In this document: in pieces, positions 1 through 9,582 of the stretch
How the letters are laid out: every line of letters starts with the position of its first letter
Position numbering within the stretch: the first letter of the stretch is position 1
Source of the DNA: Saccharothrix violaceirubra
Lineage (GTDB): Bacteria > Actinomycetota > Actinomycetes > Mycobacteriales > Pseudonocardiaceae
Reading direction: 5' to 3'
Assembly (NCBI RefSeq): GCF_014203755.1
Contig: NZ_JACHJS010000001.1
Span: 6,696,001-6,760,000 of the forward strand
Length of the DNA stretch: 64,000 bases
The notes under the pieces: generated by a model
Databases searched by the model: none
The model's input: the letters and a program-made list of their open reading frames with translations, nothing else
Told to the model about the DNA's origin: nothing
Translations under genes and position numbers: made by a program

Positions 1-264
1 CGTCGAACTGGCCGGGAACTGCGTGATCAGCCGGTTGTGGCCCTCGAAGTCCTTGCCGTCGACGAGGGTCAGCTTGAGCCGCTGTTCCTTGTCCTCGACG
101 GTGGCTTCCTTGACGTTGCCTTCCCGGACTTGCTCCAGTGCCTGGGACGTCTTCACCGGGGTGTAGCCCCGGGCGTCGTCGAAGAGCACGGAGAAGGCGT
201 AGTAGAGCAACAACACCGCGACGATCCACAGCAGCGGGTTGCGAAGCAGGCGCTTGCGGTCCAT
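1..264 (-). CDS. ftsH: FtsH ATP-dependent zinc metalloprotease, N-terminal part
   Basis: Membrane-anchored AAA+ protease; only the first 88 codons are in the window and the gene runs off the left edge. The reading begins MDRKRLLRNPLLW, followed by a hydrophobic segment (about residues 9-25) and the start of the periplasmic/extracellular FtsH domain (ARGYTPVKTSQALEQV). This is the usual actinobacterial FtsH amino terminus. The AAA and HEXXH parts lie outside. The ATG at 264 is the only sensible start. In M. tuberculosis ftsH also lies close to hpt and tilS, which fits the neighbours here. Confidence 0.9.
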   Translation of the reverse strand, partial: MDRKRLLRNPLLWIVAVLLLYYAFSVLFDDARGYTPVKTSQALEQVREGNVKEATVEDKEQRLKLTLVDGKDFEGHNRLITQFPASST

Positions 265-654
265 GCACTTACGGCCGGCGGGCGGCCTCGACCCTCCCTG
301 ACTTGATGACGGGCGCAGACGGGCACGCCCGTCCGACCAGCCTACCGCCCGGGGCGTCTGAGCAGTGCCCCACGTGCGCGGCCATCGGACCCGGCTATCA
401 CGTCTCGTGTGCCCAACGGGTGAACGAGCCGTGGTGTTCCCGGAACGGACATCGTCGACCGCGATCACGGTCGGACCGGCGATATTCTCACCCGAGGTGA
501 CTTCGCTCTAGCAGCTAGTAGCCTGGCTAGTGGTAAACATGTGACGGAAACCACTCGATTCCCAAGCTATCGACCACACCGTGTCATTCTCGGACGCACG
601 TTGAGCGCTTTTTGCACCCGGATGGGTTAATCCAACTCGAAGGTAATAACGACC
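265..654. other. Divergent intergenic region between ftsH and the VWA gene
   Basis: About 390 bases with no convincing coding frame. The stretch from about 505 to 655 is AT-richer than its surroundings and should hold the promoter of the rightward VWA gene. A GAAGG ribosome site lies about 12 bases before the ATG at 655. The ftsH promoter must lie in the left half, but I cannot place its hexamers with confidence. Confidence 0.5.
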
Positions 655-2343
655 ATGACCGCACGCACCCCGAGTCGCGTCCGTCGCGTCGTCCTCCCCC
701 TCGTGGCCCTCGTCGGCATCGTCGCGGCGGCCGGTGTCACGGTCGTCGCGCTGCGCCTCACCGACGGCGAGGACTGCACCGGCACCCTCTCGCTGAAGGT
801 CGCCGTCGCGCCCGGCGCCGAGGGGGTCGTGCGCGGCGCGGCCGAGGACTACCAGGCCGACCAGCCCGTGGTCGAGCACCGGTGCGTGCAGGTCCAGGTC
901 GAGGCGCGCAGCGCGCCGGACGTGGCGAACGAGCTGCCGACCGCCCAGATCAACCCGCCCGCGCTGTGGATACCCGATTCGACCATGTGGGCCGAGCAGA
1001 CCAAGCGGCAGGCCGGCGAGCACGGCGCGGACGCGCCCACCCTGGAACTCGGGCCGTCGCTGGCGACCTCGCCGTTGGTCGTCGCCGGGTCGGCGAAGGC
1101 CGTCGGCGCGCTGGGCGACTCGGTGAGCTGGGCCGGCCTGATCGACCCGAAGGCCCGTGCCACGCTCACCGACCCCACGACGTCCACCGAGGGACTGGCC
1201 GCGCTCGCGATCGTGCGCGGGTTGCTGGGCAACCCGGACGGCACGCCCAAGCCGGAGCTGATCGGCGCCCTGATGCGGGTCGGCCGCAACGCGCTGCCGT
1301 CCGTGCGCGACGCGTTCACCAAGATCACCCAGGGCAGCGGCGACGACGCGCCGGTGTTCGCCACGACCGAGCAGTCCGTGCTCGACGCCAACCGCGTCGC
1401 GGGCAGCCGCAAGGTCGTCGCCGCCTACCCGAAGGAGGGCACGCTCGCGTTCGACTACCCGGTGGTCCGGGTCGGTCGCGCGGGCGAACCCGCCGGGACG
1501 GCGCAGGCGGCCGAGGACTTCGAGCGGCACCTGCGCACCGGCCGGACCCTCCAGCGGTTCGCCGAGGCGGGGTTCCGCACCACCGACGGCAAGGCGCCGC
1601 AGGGGTGGAAGACCGATCGCGAGGGCGTGCGCGGCGAGGACGTGTCGCTGCTGACCAGGCCGGACGCCGACCAGGTCGCCGAACTGCTGCGCACGTGGGG
1701 CGCGGTGTCGCTGGACACCAGGATGCTCACGCTGCTGGACGTGTCCGGCTCGATGGCCGAACCGATGGAGGGCAGCCGCGAGACCCGGATCGGCGCGGCG
1801 CGCGACGCCGCGCTCACCGCGTTGGCGATGCTGCCCGACACGTCCGAGGTCGGGCTTTGGGCGTTCGGGCGCAACAAGCGCCCGCCGGACGACTGGATCG
1901 AGCTGATCTCCACCGGTCCGCTGGGCGAGACCGTGGCGGGCACGACCCGGCGGGCCCGGTTGCAGACCAGCGCGGGCGGGCTGGCCACGCTGGTCGGCGG
2001 CGGCACCGCGTTGAACGACACGGTGCTCGCCGCCTACCGCGAGGCCCGGCGGACGTTCGACCCGATGAAGATCAACTCGGTGGCGCTGATCACCGACGGC
2101 AGCGACGACGACATCTCGTCGATCGACCTGCCCACGCTGCTCTCGACGCTGCGCGAGGAGGCGGACCCGGCACGGCCGGTGCCCATGTTCCTGGTGGGCC
2201 TGGGCGCGGACGCCGACCTGGACGCGTTGCGGCAGATCGCCGAGGCGACCGGCGGCAAGGCGTACCAGGCCCTCAAGGGCGAGGACATCCGGACCGTGCT
2301 GCTCGACGCGATCTCGCAGCGCCGCTGCCGGCCGAACTGCTAG
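655..2343 (+). CDS. Secreted/membrane solute-binding and von Willebrand A domain protein
   Basis: A 562-residue protein with a basic N-terminus and one hydrophobic segment (about residues 10-33, [15 protein letters not shown]), so exported or membrane-anchored with the bulk outside. Residues about 45-340 resemble a periplasmic substrate-binding fold. Residues about 355-555 form a VWA domain with an intact metal-ion-dependent adhesion site: D362-x-S364-x-S366 in DVSGSM, and a later LITDGSDDD. The domain pair is common in Actinobacteria but has no assigned biochemical role; adhesion or metal-dependent protein binding is inference. The stop codon overlaps the stop of convergent hpt, so the two genes share their last bases. 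Confidence 0.85.
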   Translation: MTARTPSRVRRVVLPLVALVGIVAAAGVTVVALRLTDGEDCTGTLSLKVAVAPGAEGVVRGAAEDYQADQPVVEHRCVQVQVEARSAPDVANELPTAQINPPALWIPDSTMWAEQTKRQAGEHGADAPTLELGPSLATSPLVVAGSAKAVGALGDSVSWAGLIDPKARATLTDPTTSTEGLAALAIVRGLLGNPDGTPKPELIGALMRVGRNALPSVRDAFTKITQGSGDDAPVFATTEQSVLDANRVAGSRKVVAAYPKEGTLAFDYPVVRVGRAGEPAGTAQAAEDFERHLRTGRTLQRFAEAGFRTTDGKAPQGWKTDREGVRGEDVSLLTRPDADQVAELLRTWGAVSLDTRMLTLLDVSGSMAEPMEGSRETRIGAARDAALTALAMLPDTSEVGLWAFGRNKRPPDDWIELISTGPLGETVAGTTRRARLQTSAGGLATLVGGGTALNDTVLAAYREARRTFDPMKINSVALITDGSDDDISSIDLPTLLSTLREEADPARPVPMFLVGLGADADLDALRQIAEATGGKAYQALKGEDIRTVLLDAISQRRCRPNC

Positions 2344-2909
2344 GAGTAGACCTTCGGGTCCAGCTTGCCGATGTAGGGCAGGTCCCGGTAGCGCTCGGCG
2401 TAGTCGAGGCCGTAGCCGACGACGAACTCGTTGGGGATCTCGAAGCCCACGTACTTGACCGGCACGTCGACCTTGACCGCGTCCGGCTTGCGCAGCAGCG
2501 TGCAGACCTCCAGCGAGCGCGGCCGGCGCGACGCCAGGTTCTTGAGCAGCCACGACAGGGTCAGACCCGAGTCGATGATGTCCTCGACGATGATCACGTC
2601 GCGGTCGGCGATGTCGCGGTCGAGGTCCTTGAGGATCCGCACCACGCCCGAGGACGAGGTCGCGGAGCCGTAGGAGCTGACGGCCATGAACTCGAGCTGC
2701 ACCGGGACGGGCAGCGCGCGGGCGAGGTCGGTCGTGAACATGACCGCGCCCTTGAGGACGGTGATCAGGACGAGGTCGTTCCCGTCCTCGGCCGGGTAGT
2801 CGGCCGCGACCTTGCGGGCCAGTTCCGCGACCTTGTCGCCGATCTCCTGTTCGGTGATGAGCACGGAGCTGATGTCGCCGTCGTACACGGACGGTTCCCC
2901 TTTGGTCAT
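2340..2909 (-). CDS. hpt: Hypoxanthine(-guanine) phosphoribosyltransferase
   Basis: Purine salvage enzyme that joins hypoxanthine or guanine to PRPP to give IMP or GMP in the cytoplasm. The 189-residue length is normal for the family. The PRPP-binding loop is [12 protein letters not shown] (residues 106-117), and the LKGAV motif near residue 52 and the C-terminal region are typical. I chose the ATG at 2909 because it overlaps the tilS stop (ATGA); an open frame extends upstream but only through tilS. tilS-hpt adjacency is widely conserved. Confidence 0.95.
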   Translation of the reverse strand: MTKGEPSVYDGDISSVLITEQEIGDKVAELARKVAADYPAEDGNDLVLITVLKGAVMFTTDLARALPVPVQLEFMAVSSYGSATSSSGVVRILKDLDRDIADRDVIIVEDIIDSGLTLSWLLKNLASRRPRSLEVCTLLRKPDAVKVDVPVKYVGFEIPNEFVVGYGLDYAERYRDLPYIGKLDPKVYS

Positions 2910-3817
2910 GCCTGCTGTTCCACCTGAAGCCTGCCATGCGCACGCCGGGCCACAAAGCCGCCCGGCAGCCACACACCCCCCTGACCGCGCCATTCCGCGA
3001 CCAGCGCGTCGACCCTCCTGAGGTGCGAATCAGACAACTCGGGCACGCCTTCGCCGACCAGCCAACGCCGCAGCACCCGCCGCCGCAACGCGGTCGGCAG
3101 GCCGTCCACGTCGTCCACCGCGCGGCAATCCCCCTCGAACGCCGCCGCGAGGTCGTCCAACGCGTCACAGTCTTCCCGCAATTGCGCCGCCGTGCGGGCC
3201 AACGCTTCGGCCACGCCGCCCTGCAACACGTCTTCGAGCAGTGGCAACACCTCGGTGCGCAATCTCACCCGGGTGAAGGACGGATCGGCGTTGTGCGGAT
3301 CGGTCCACGGGTCGAGCCCGAGTTCCGCGCACGCCGCGACCGTGGCCGACCGGGGAACGCCGAGCAGCGGCCGGCCCCACGGCGGGTCGAACGCCCGCAT
3401 GCCCGCGATGCTGCGCGGCCCCGAACCCCGGCCCAGCCCCAGCAGCACGGTCTCGGCCTGGTCGTCGCGGGTGTGCCCCAGCAGCACGACACCCCGGTCC
3501 GGGCGCAACGCGGCGTAGCGGGCGGCCCGTGCGGCAGCCTCGGGTCCACCCGGTCCGTCGACCGTCACGCGGGTGACGGTCGTGGGCAGACCCAGCCCTT
3601 CGAGGGTTTGGGCGGCCCGGGCGGCGACGGCGGCCGAGTCGGGCTGGAGGCCGTGGTCGACGACGTGCGCACGGGCGTCGGGCGCCAGGCGTGCGGTGAC
3701 GGCGGCCAGCGCGAGCGAGTCCGGGCCGCCGCTGACCGCGACCGTGACGCGCTCCGGCTCGTGCCCGGCCAGGAAGCGGCGGACGGCGGTGCGGATGTCG
3801 GCCAGCGGGCCGTTCAC
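2906..3817 (-). CDS. tilS: tRNA(Ile)-lysidine synthetase
   Basis: Modifies C34 of the CAU-anticodon tRNA-Ile to lysidine using ATP and lysine, so that it reads AUA. The 303-residue protein carries the N-type ATP pyrophosphatase P-loop SGGPDS at residues 29-34, followed by [12 protein letters not shown] and RPLLGVPR, all family hallmarks. The start is the GTG at 3817, whose last bases overlap the stop of the upstream zinc protease (GTGA); the stop overlaps the ATG of hpt. This implies translational coupling along the leftward operon. It is a short TilS, as is common in Actinobacteria, lacking a long C-terminal extension. Confidence 0.93.
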   Translation of the reverse strand: MNGPLADIRTAVRRFLAGHEPERVTVAVSGGPDSLALAAVTARLAPDARAHVVDHGLQPDSAAVAARAAQTLEGLGLPTTVTRVTVDGPGGPEAAARAARYAALRPDRGVVLLGHTRDDQAETVLLGLGRGSGPRSIAGMRAFDPPWGRPLLGVPRSATVAACAELGLDPWTDPHNADPSFTRVRLRTEVLPLLEDVLQGGVAEALARTAAQLREDCDALDDLAAAFEGDCRAVDDVDGLPTALRRRVLRRWLVGEGVPELSDSHLRRVDALVAEWRGQGGVWLPGGFVARRAHGRLQVEQQA

Positions 3818-4821
3818 GGTGCGACGCGACGCAGCCAGGCCGCCGGTTCCGCGATCTCGGCCCTGGTCGGCAGGGTCTCCGGGCTCGTCCAGACCGCGTT
3901 GAACCGGTCCATGCCGACCGCGCCCACGACGTGGTCGGTGAACGCCGCGCCCTCCGCGTACTGGCGGACCTTGGCCTCCACGCCCAACGCCGTGCGCAGC
4001 GCGCGGTCGAGCACGCCACCGGCCTTGCGCCGGGCGGTGAAGCGCTCGCGGATCGTGCCGACCGACGGGACGACGTCGGGGCCGACCGCGTCCATCACGT
4101 GGTCGGCGTGCCCCTCCAGCAACGTCGACAAGGCGATGAGCCGGTCGAGGATGCGGCGTTGGGCCGGGGTCTGGAGCAGGTCGACGACACCGCCCGCCTC
4201 GCGCAACCGCTTGGGCAGGTCGCGCAGCTTGGGCGCGGAGTCCTCGTCCATCGAGCCGAGCAGCTCGGCGACCAGACCGGCGAAGTGGTCGACCAGCCAC
4301 GGCACGGCCGTGAACTGGAGCCGGTGCGTGCACTCGTGCAGGCACACCCACATGCTGAAGTCGTCGCCGGGCACGTCCAACGCCCGCTGCGCGCCCACGA
4401 TGTTGGGCGCCACGAGCAGCAACCGGCCGCCGTTGGTGTACGGGTCGTACTGGCCCAGCACCCGGCCGCTCAGGAACGCGATCACCACGCCCGCCTGTAC
4501 GCCGGCCGTGCCGGCCAGGACGCCGCCCAGCGGACCACCGCGTTCGGGCAGCGCACCCGAGGTCAGCGCGGCCAGCCCGCGCACCGCGGCCCGCACCCAG
4601 CCCGGCCGGTCGACGACCTCGCCCGGTCGCAGCGGCAGCCCGTGGCCCAGTCCCGTCAGGTCGCGGACGTGCACCTCGGCGTCGACGGCCAGCTCGCGCA
4701 GCCGGCCGACGGCGTTGTCCGCCTCGGCGCGCGGCACGACCGGCCCCGGTCGGACCAGCCTCGTCGCGGTCGCCGTCGCCAGGTCCCAGTCGACCGGTGT
4801 GCTCTGCGTCGCCGAGTTCAC
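3814..4821 (-). CDS. Zinc-dependent metalloprotease of the DUF2342 / F420-associated family
   Basis: Conserved actinobacterial protein (M. tuberculosis Rv3626c-type) annotated as zinc-dependent metalloprotease or coenzyme F420 biosynthesis-associated protein; the real substrate is unknown. The 335-residue product contains the HExxH metal site HECTH at residues 162-166, followed by a helical region with ALSTLLEGHADHVMD, where the glutamate and histidines are candidate third ligands. I used the GTG at 4821. A second GTG at 4857 overlaps the dacB stop (GTGA) like the other junctions here and would add 12 residues, so the true start is open. Confidence 0.88.
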   Translation of the reverse strand: MNSATQSTPVDWDLATATATRLVRPGPVVPRAEADNAVGRLRELAVDAEVHVRDLTGLGHGLPLRPGEVVDRPGWVRAAVRGLAALTSGALPERGGPLGGVLAGTAGVQAGVVIAFLSGRVLGQYDPYTNGGRLLLVAPNIVGAQRALDVPGDDFSMWVCLHECTHRLQFTAVPWLVDHFAGLVAELLGSMDEDSAPKLRDLPKRLREAGGVVDLLQTPAQRRILDRLIALSTLLEGHADHVMDAVGPDVVPSVGTIRERFTARRKAGGVLDRALRTALGVEAKVRQYAEGAAFTDHVVGAVGMDRFNAVWTSPETLPTRAEIAEPAAWLRRVAP

Positions 4822-4853
4822 GCGGCTGACGCTACCTGCGGGTGAGGCACCCG

Positions 4854-7256
4854 TCACGAACAGCCGCACGACCGCAGCGACGCGGCGAGCACGTCCAGCG
4901 CCTGGCGCACGTCGGCGTTGGGCAGCGTGCTCAACGACATGAACGCGAACACCAGCAGCCGGCCGTCCTTGTCCACGACCACGCCGGCCAGCGAGTTCAC
5001 GCCGGTGAGCGTGCCGGTCTTGGCGCGCAGCCAGCCCTTGCCGATCGACTCGCCGTACCGGCCGGCGAGCGTGCCGCTGCCGCCCGCGACCGGCAGGGCG
5101 GTGAGCAGCGGGCGCAGCTTCGCGGTCTTCGGTGCGGTCGGGTTCGGGCTCGCCGCCGCGACCAGGACGTCGGCCAGCAGCCGGGCCGGGATCTTGTCGT
5201 TCGGGGAGAGGCCGCTGCCGTCCACGACGGTGCCGCCGGTCAGGTCGAACCCGTTGTCGGTCAACACCTTCACGACAGCCTGTGCCGCGCCCGCGAACGA
5301 CGGCTCGGCGCCGGTCGCGATGGCGACCTCGCGGGCCATGGTCTCGGCGAGCACGTTGTCGGAGACCTGCATGAGGTTCTCGACCAGCCGGTCGACCGGT
5401 TGGCTCTTCACCTCGCCGAGCACCTCGGCGTTCGCCGGTGCCGGGCCGGTCGCGACGGCCGTGACGCCGAGGCGTTGGGCGAACGTCTGCGCCACGGTCT
5501 CGGCGGGTGCCGCGTGCCGGGGCGGGTCGACGGCCTTCGGGTCGGTGCGACCGCCGTCCATGATCAGCGGGCTGATCGGCGTGACGTAGCCGGCGGCCAC
5601 GTCGGCCGGGTCCCAGCCGGGCGCGAACCCGTCGCCGGTGTAGCGCGACGTGTCGTAGAGGACCTTGGTCACCGGACCGGTCTTCCGCACCTGGGCGACC
5701 AGGTCGTCGATCGTGGGCGCGCCGGGGTACATCGAGCGCTGACCGGCGGGCAGGGCGGTGAGCGTGGGGTCGCCGCCGCCGACCAGCACGACCGTGCCGG
5801 GTTCGGCACCGCGCACGACCTTGGTCGAGAACTGGGCGGTGTGGTCGAGGCTGAGCAGGGCGGCGGCCGAGGTGAGGATCTTGATCGTGGACGCGGGCGT
5901 GTAGGCCGAGCCCTGGCCCTGCTCCCACAGCGTGGTGCCCGAGGCCGGGTCGACGACCCGGCCGCTCAGCGGTGCGAGCGCGGCGGAGGCGGCCGGTCCG
6001 GAGACGACGGCCGCGACACCGGCGGCGCTGGGTGCGGGCGCGTCCGTGCCGACGCCGCGCAGGGCGAAGGCGATGTCGGCGGGCGGCGCGGGTGCCGCGG
6101 TGGTCGGCGTCGGCGGACCGGCGAACCAGTCGAGCCCGACGCCGGCGAACGCCGTGCCCGCGCCGAGCACGACGACGGCAGCGACCACGCCGAGGACCTT
6201 GCGTTTGCGGCCCTTCTTCTTCGGCGTGACCGCGACGGCGTGGTCTTCGGCACGCGGCTCGATCCGCCGCGGCATGGCACGTTCGGCGGGTGCCTCCGCG
6301 GGCGATTCCGCCTGCGCACCGGTGGGCACGGTGATCCGCTCGGTGTCCTTCGCGTCGGCCGGTGACTGCGCCCGTGCGACCTCGAACCGGGACCGGTCGG
6401 GCCCTGCCGGGCCGGGTTGGTTCCGATCAGCACGAGCCTGGTCAGCGCGGTTCTGGTCGGGACGTGCCTGGTCGGAACCCGACACGGACCCGTCCGGCCG
6501 CGCCCGGTTCTGCCGAGTCGCGTCCGAACCGGACTGGTCCACGCCCGGTGGCACCGGACTCGGCGACCCCGGGCGTCCCCGCCCCTGCTGTTCGGACCGC
6601 GACCGATCCGATCCCGGCCGACCCGGGCCGTCCGGCCGCTGCTGCCCCTGCCGGACTGCGTCCGAATGCGCCTGATCCGGACGCTGCTGCTCGTCGCGCG
6701 ACCCGTCGGCGCCCGATCGTGCCCCGCCTCGGGGTGGCTGCGGCCGTTCCATCCGCCGGGTCACGTCGCCCCGGTCGGGTGCCGGCGGCACGACGGGCTG
6801 CGTACCGGTCTGCGGGCCCCGATCAAGTCCCGAAGGCACGGCGGGCTGCGGACCGGTCCCCGGACCCCGGTCGGCTGCCGGCGGCACCGCACGCTGTGTC
6901 CCGGTCTGCGGACCACGGTCGGACACCGCGGGCTGCGTGCCGGTCTGCGGACCCCGATCAGGTCCCGAAGGCACGGCGGGCCGGGTACCGGTCCTCGGAC
7001 CTGGATCACCCGGACGAGGACCGCTCGCAGACTGGACCATTCGGTCCCCGCCAGCCGCTCCCGGGCGTGCGTTCGGTATCGAAGTGGTCACCGTCCGCGC
7101 TTCGCCGGCAGGGTCCGCACCCGTCGGCGCGGGCGGCGGGACCTTCAGGTAGCGGGTCGGCGGATCGACCGGTGCGGGTGGTCCGACCTGCGCCTTCGGC
7201 GACTCGTCCGAGGGGTCGTCGCCGTCGACGGTCGGCCACGTCGGGTCGTCGGGCAC
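4854..7256 (-). CDS. dacB: D-alanyl-D-alanine carboxypeptidase/endopeptidase (PBP4 class, peptidase S13) with a long cytoplasmic tail
   Basis: Trims peptidoglycan peptide stems outside the membrane. The 800-residue product has an unusually long, Pro/Gly/Arg-rich, low-complexity cytoplasmic region (about 1-345) with tandem repeats. A basic KKKGRKRK stretch and one membrane segment (about 350-372) follow, then the S13 domain. All three active-site motifs are visible: STIK (SxxK, about residue 455), SDN (about 632) and KTG (about 745). The start is the GTG at 7256, preceded by GGAGG. It diverges from ppa and leads the chain dacB-zinc protease-tilS-hpt, the same order as in M. tuberculosis. Confidence 0.92.
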   Translation of the reverse strand: MPDDPTWPTVDGDDPSDESPKAQVGPPAPVDPPTRYLKVPPPAPTGADPAGEARTVTTSIPNARPGAAGGDRMVQSASGPRPGDPGPRTGTRPAVPSGPDRGPQTGTQPAVSDRGPQTGTQRAVPPAADRGPGTGPQPAVPSGLDRGPQTGTQPVVPPAPDRGDVTRRMERPQPPRGGARSGADGSRDEQQRPDQAHSDAVRQGQQRPDGPGRPGSDRSRSEQQGRGRPGSPSPVPPGVDQSGSDATRQNRARPDGSVSGSDQARPDQNRADQARADRNQPGPAGPDRSRFEVARAQSPADAKDTERITVPTGAQAESPAEAPAERAMPRRIEPRAEDHAVAVTPKKKGRKRKVLGVVAAVVVLGAGTAFAGVGLDWFAGPPTPTTAAPAPPADIAFALRGVGTDAPAPSAAGVAAVVSGPAASAALAPLSGRVVDPASGTTLWEQGQGSAYTPASTIKILTSAAALLSLDHTAQFSTKVVRGAEPGTVVLVGGGDPTLTALPAGQRSMYPGAPTIDDLVAQVRKTGPVTKVLYDTSRYTGDGFAPGWDPADVAAGYVTPISPLIMDGGRTDPKAVDPPRHAAPAETVAQTFAQRLGVTAVATGPAPANAEVLGEVKSQPVDRLVENLMQVSDNVLAETMAREVAIATGAEPSFAGAAQAVVKVLTDNGFDLTGGTVVDGSGLSPNDKIPARLLADVLVAAASPNPTAPKTAKLRPLLTALPVAGGSGTLAGRYGESIGKGWLRAKTGTLTGVNSLAGVVVDKDGRLLVFAFMSLSTLPNADVRQALDVLAASLRSCGCS
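6770..7000 (-). repeat. Imperfect tandem repeats in the cytoplasmic tail of DacB
   Basis: Four to five imperfect copies of a roughly 16-residue unit with core DRGPQTGTQPAV, separated by PSG/PPA spacers. The DNA copies are similar but not identical (for example the segments near 6797-6840 and 6925-6970), indicating duplication followed by drift. The unit is hydrophilic and probably disordered. Confidence 0.8.
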
Positions 7257-7305
7257 ACAGTCCTCCGCGCTCGATTACGGGGAACGTCACATACATCAAT
7301 GAGGG

Positions 7306-7335
7306 TTGACGTGACGTCGTGGTCCACACTAGTGG
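7306..7335 (+). promoter_or_regulatory. Candidate promoter of ppa
   Basis: TTGACG at 7306-7311 and TAGTGG at 7330-7335 with an 18-base spacer, ending 35 bases before the GTG of ppa. The -35 element is good and the -10 is weak. Confidence 0.4.
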
Positions 7336-7370
7336 CGTAACGCAGGACAAAGACGAGCGAGGACCGCGCA

Positions 7371-7874
7371 GTGGAGTTCGACGTCACCATCGAGATCCCC
7401 AAGGGGGTCCGCAACAAGTACGAGATGGACCACAAGACCGGGCGCATCCGACTGGACCGCACCCTGTTCACGGCCACCCAGTACCCGGCGGACTACGGAT
7501 TCGTCGACGACACGCTCGGCGAGGACGGCGACCCGCTCGACGCCCTGGTCCTGGTCCAGGAGCCGACCTTCCCGGGCTGCCTGATCCGTGCGCGCGCCAT
7601 CGGCATGTTCCGCATGACCGACGAGAAGGGCGGCGACGACAAGCTGCTCTGCGTCCCGGCGGAGGACCCGCGCAGCGAGCACCTGCGCGACATCCACCAC
7701 CTGAGCGAGTTCTACCGCTTGGAGATCCAGCACTTCTTCGAGGTCTACAAGGACCTGGAGCCCGGCAAGAGCGTCGAGGGCGCGACGTGGGTCGGCCGCA
7801 CCGAGGCCGAGGCCGAGATCGTCCGGTCCTACCAGCGGCTCAAGGACGCCATCGCCAACGGCGAAGAGCACTGA
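7371..7874 (+). CDS. ppa: Inorganic pyrophosphatase (family I)
   Basis: Soluble Mg-dependent enzyme that hydrolyses pyrophosphate to two phosphates and so pulls biosynthetic reactions forward. The 167-residue length is typical of bacterial family I enzymes. Characteristic active-site segments are visible: [29 protein letters not shown] and [11 protein letters not shown], the last carrying the metal-binding aspartates. The start is the GTG at 7371. It is transcribed alone, divergent from dacB, and is followed by a perfect hairpin terminator. The window also encodes a membrane pyrophosphatase (hppA), so the cell has both soluble and proton-pumping routes. Confidence 0.97.
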   Translation: MEFDVTIEIPKGVRNKYEMDHKTGRIRLDRTLFTATQYPADYGFVDDTLGEDGDPLDALVLVQEPTFPGCLIRARAIGMFRMTDEKGGDDKLLCVPAEDPRSEHLRDIHHLSEFYRLEIQHFFEVYKDLEPGKSVEGATWVGRTEAEAEIVRSYQRLKDAIANGEEH

Positions 7875-7893
7875 GAAACCGCGGCACAACGCG

Positions 7894-7933
7894 ATCGAGG
7901 CCCTCCCGGAGATCCGGGAGGGCCTCGATTTTT
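7894..7933. terminator. Rho-independent terminator between ppa and the MFS gene
   Basis: Perfect 16-bp stem (ATCGAGGCCCTCCCGG at 7894-7909, its complement at 7914-7929), 4-base loop AGAT, and a run of five T at 7929-7933. It lies 20 bases after ppa and just past the end of the convergent MFS gene, so it can serve both. Confidence 0.95.
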
Positions 7934-7941
7934 CACACGAT

Positions 7942-9582
7942 CTAGTGCATCGCGACCGGAGCCGGCTCGGCGGCGTCCTTCGCGCGCTCGAGACCGGAGC
8001 GGTTCGACAGCGGGATCTCCTTGAGGAACCACACCACCAGGAACCCGATCGTGGTCACCATGCCGCCGACCAGGAACACCAGGCCGATCGAGTCGGAGAA
8101 GCCGTCGAGGAACGGCCGGGCGAGCACCGGGTCGATCTTCGACAGGAACTCGGTGTTGTTCAGGTCGAGCTGCTGGTTCTTGAGCATGGCCGCGAACTCC
8201 GGGTTCCCGGCCAGCGCCTGCTGGTAGGCGGGGGTGGCCAGGGCGTTGCGCAGGCCGTCGCCGATCTTGTCCACGACCGTGCTGAACAGGATCGACAGGA
8301 ACACCGCGGTGCCCACCGTGCCGCCGATCTGGCGGAAGAACGTGGCCGAGGCGGTCGCCACTCCCATGTCCCGGGGCTCGGAGTCGTTCTGGATCGCGAC
8401 GAGCAGCGTCTGCATGCACAGGCCAAGGCCTGCTCCGACGAAGAACATCAGCGTGAGCGGCTGCCACGACGGCGAGTCCGTGCCGATGGTCGAGAGCACG
8501 AACATGGCCACCGAGAGCAGACCGAAGCCGATGATCGGGAAGACGCGGTAGCGGCCGGTCTTGGACGTGATGTTTCCGCTGGTACCGGCGGCGGTCATGA
8601 TGCCGAGCGTCAGCGGCAGCATCATCAGACCGGCCTCGGTCGCCGAGAAGCCCTTCACGATCTGCAGGTACAGCGGCAGCGACGCCATGCCGCCGAACAT
8701 GCCGACGCCGAGCAGGAAGTTGAGCGTGTTGCCCAGCGAGAACGTGCTCTTGCGGAACAGTCGCAGCGGCAGCAGCGCCTCGTCGCCCATGCGGCGCTCG
8801 GTGAACACGAAGCCGACCAGGCCGAGCACGCCGACGACGTACATGGCGATCGAACGGCCGGAGTCCCAGCCCCACTCGCGGCCCTGTTCGGCCACGATGA
8901 GCAGCGGCACGAGGCCGACGGTGAGCAGCAGCGCGCCGACGTAGTCGATGCGGTGGTTCACCCGCTTGTGCGGGATGTTGAGCACGCGGGCGACGACGAA
9001 CAACGCCACCGCGGCGATCGGCACGTTGATCAGGAACACCCAGCGCCAGCCGTCGGTGCCCAGGAACGTGTCCATGCCCGCGAACAGACCGCCGACGACG
9101 GGGCCCGCGACGCTGGAGATGCCGAACACGGCCATGAAGTAGCCGGTGTACTTGCTGCGCTCACGCGGCGAGGTGATGTCCGCGAGGATCGCCATGGCCA
9201 GCGACATCAGACCGCCGGCGCCCAGGCCCTGGACCGCGCGGAACGCGGCCAGCTCGTACATCGAGCCCGCGATGCCGGACAGCAGCGAGCCGGCCAGGAA
9301 GAGCGTGATCGCGGTGAGGTACATCGGCTTGCGGCCGTAGATGTCCGACAGCTTGCCGTAGAGCGGGGTGGAGATGGTGCCCGTGATCAGGTAGGCCGTC
9401 GTCGCCCACGCCTGGAGCGTCTGACCGTTGAGCTGGTCCGCGATCGTCTTCATCGCGGTGGCCACGATCATCTGGTCGAGCGCGGCGAGGAACAGGCCGA
9501 GCAGCAGACCCGACAGGATCGTCAGGATCTGCCGGTGTGTGAGCAGTGCGGCGCCTGTGGGTGCCGCTGTCGTCTCCGACAT
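7942..9582 (-). CDS. MFS multidrug efflux transporter, DHA2 (EmrB/QacA) family
   Basis: A 546-residue proton-driven drug exporter with about 14 hydrophobic segments, the normal number for DHA2 pumps. Family motifs visible are LAALDQMIVATAM in helix 1 (motif D1), GKLSDIYGRKP in the first cytoplasmic loop (motif A) and a GAVxGPxxGG-like motif (SSVAGPVVGGLF, motif C). The ATG at 9582 overlaps the stop of the upstream MarR gene by one base, so the pair is an operon and the MarR protein is the likely local repressor. The substrate cannot be read from the sequence. Confidence 0.92.
   Translation of the reverse strand: MSETTAAPTGAALLTHRQILTILSGLLLGLFLAALDQMIVATAMKTIADQLNGQTLQAWATTAYLITGTISTPLYGKLSDIYGRKPMYLTAITLFLAGSLLSGIAGSMYELAAFRAVQGLGAGGLMSLAMAILADITSPRERSKYTGYFMAVFGISSVAGPVVGGLFAGMDTFLGTDGWRWVFLINVPIAAVALFVVARVLNIPHKRVNHRIDYVGALLLTVGLVPLLIVAEQGREWGWDSGRSIAMYVVGVLGLVGFVFTERRMGDEALLPLRLFRKSTFSLGNTLNFLLGVGMFGGMASLPLYLQIVKGFSATEAGLMMLPLTLGIMTAAGTSGNITSKTGRYRVFPIIGFGLLSVAMFVLSTIGTDSPSWQPLTLMFFVGAGLGLCMQTLLVAIQNDSEPRDMGVATASATFFRQIGGTVGTAVFLSILFSTVVDKIGDGLRNALATPAYQQALAGNPEFAAMLKNQQLDLNNTEFLSKIDPVLARPFLDGFSDSIGLVFLVGGMVTTIGFLVVWFLKEIPLSNRSGLERAKDAAEPAPVAMH

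Noticed and set aside
508..3168. Minus-strand frame running through the VWA gene into hpt and tilS
   Set aside because: It merges fragments of other frames with no coherent domain; the real genes on both strands account for the region.
6770..7000. CRISPR-like array
   Set aside because: The repeats are in frame within dacB, imperfect, and lack unique spacers of constant length; they encode a protein repeat.
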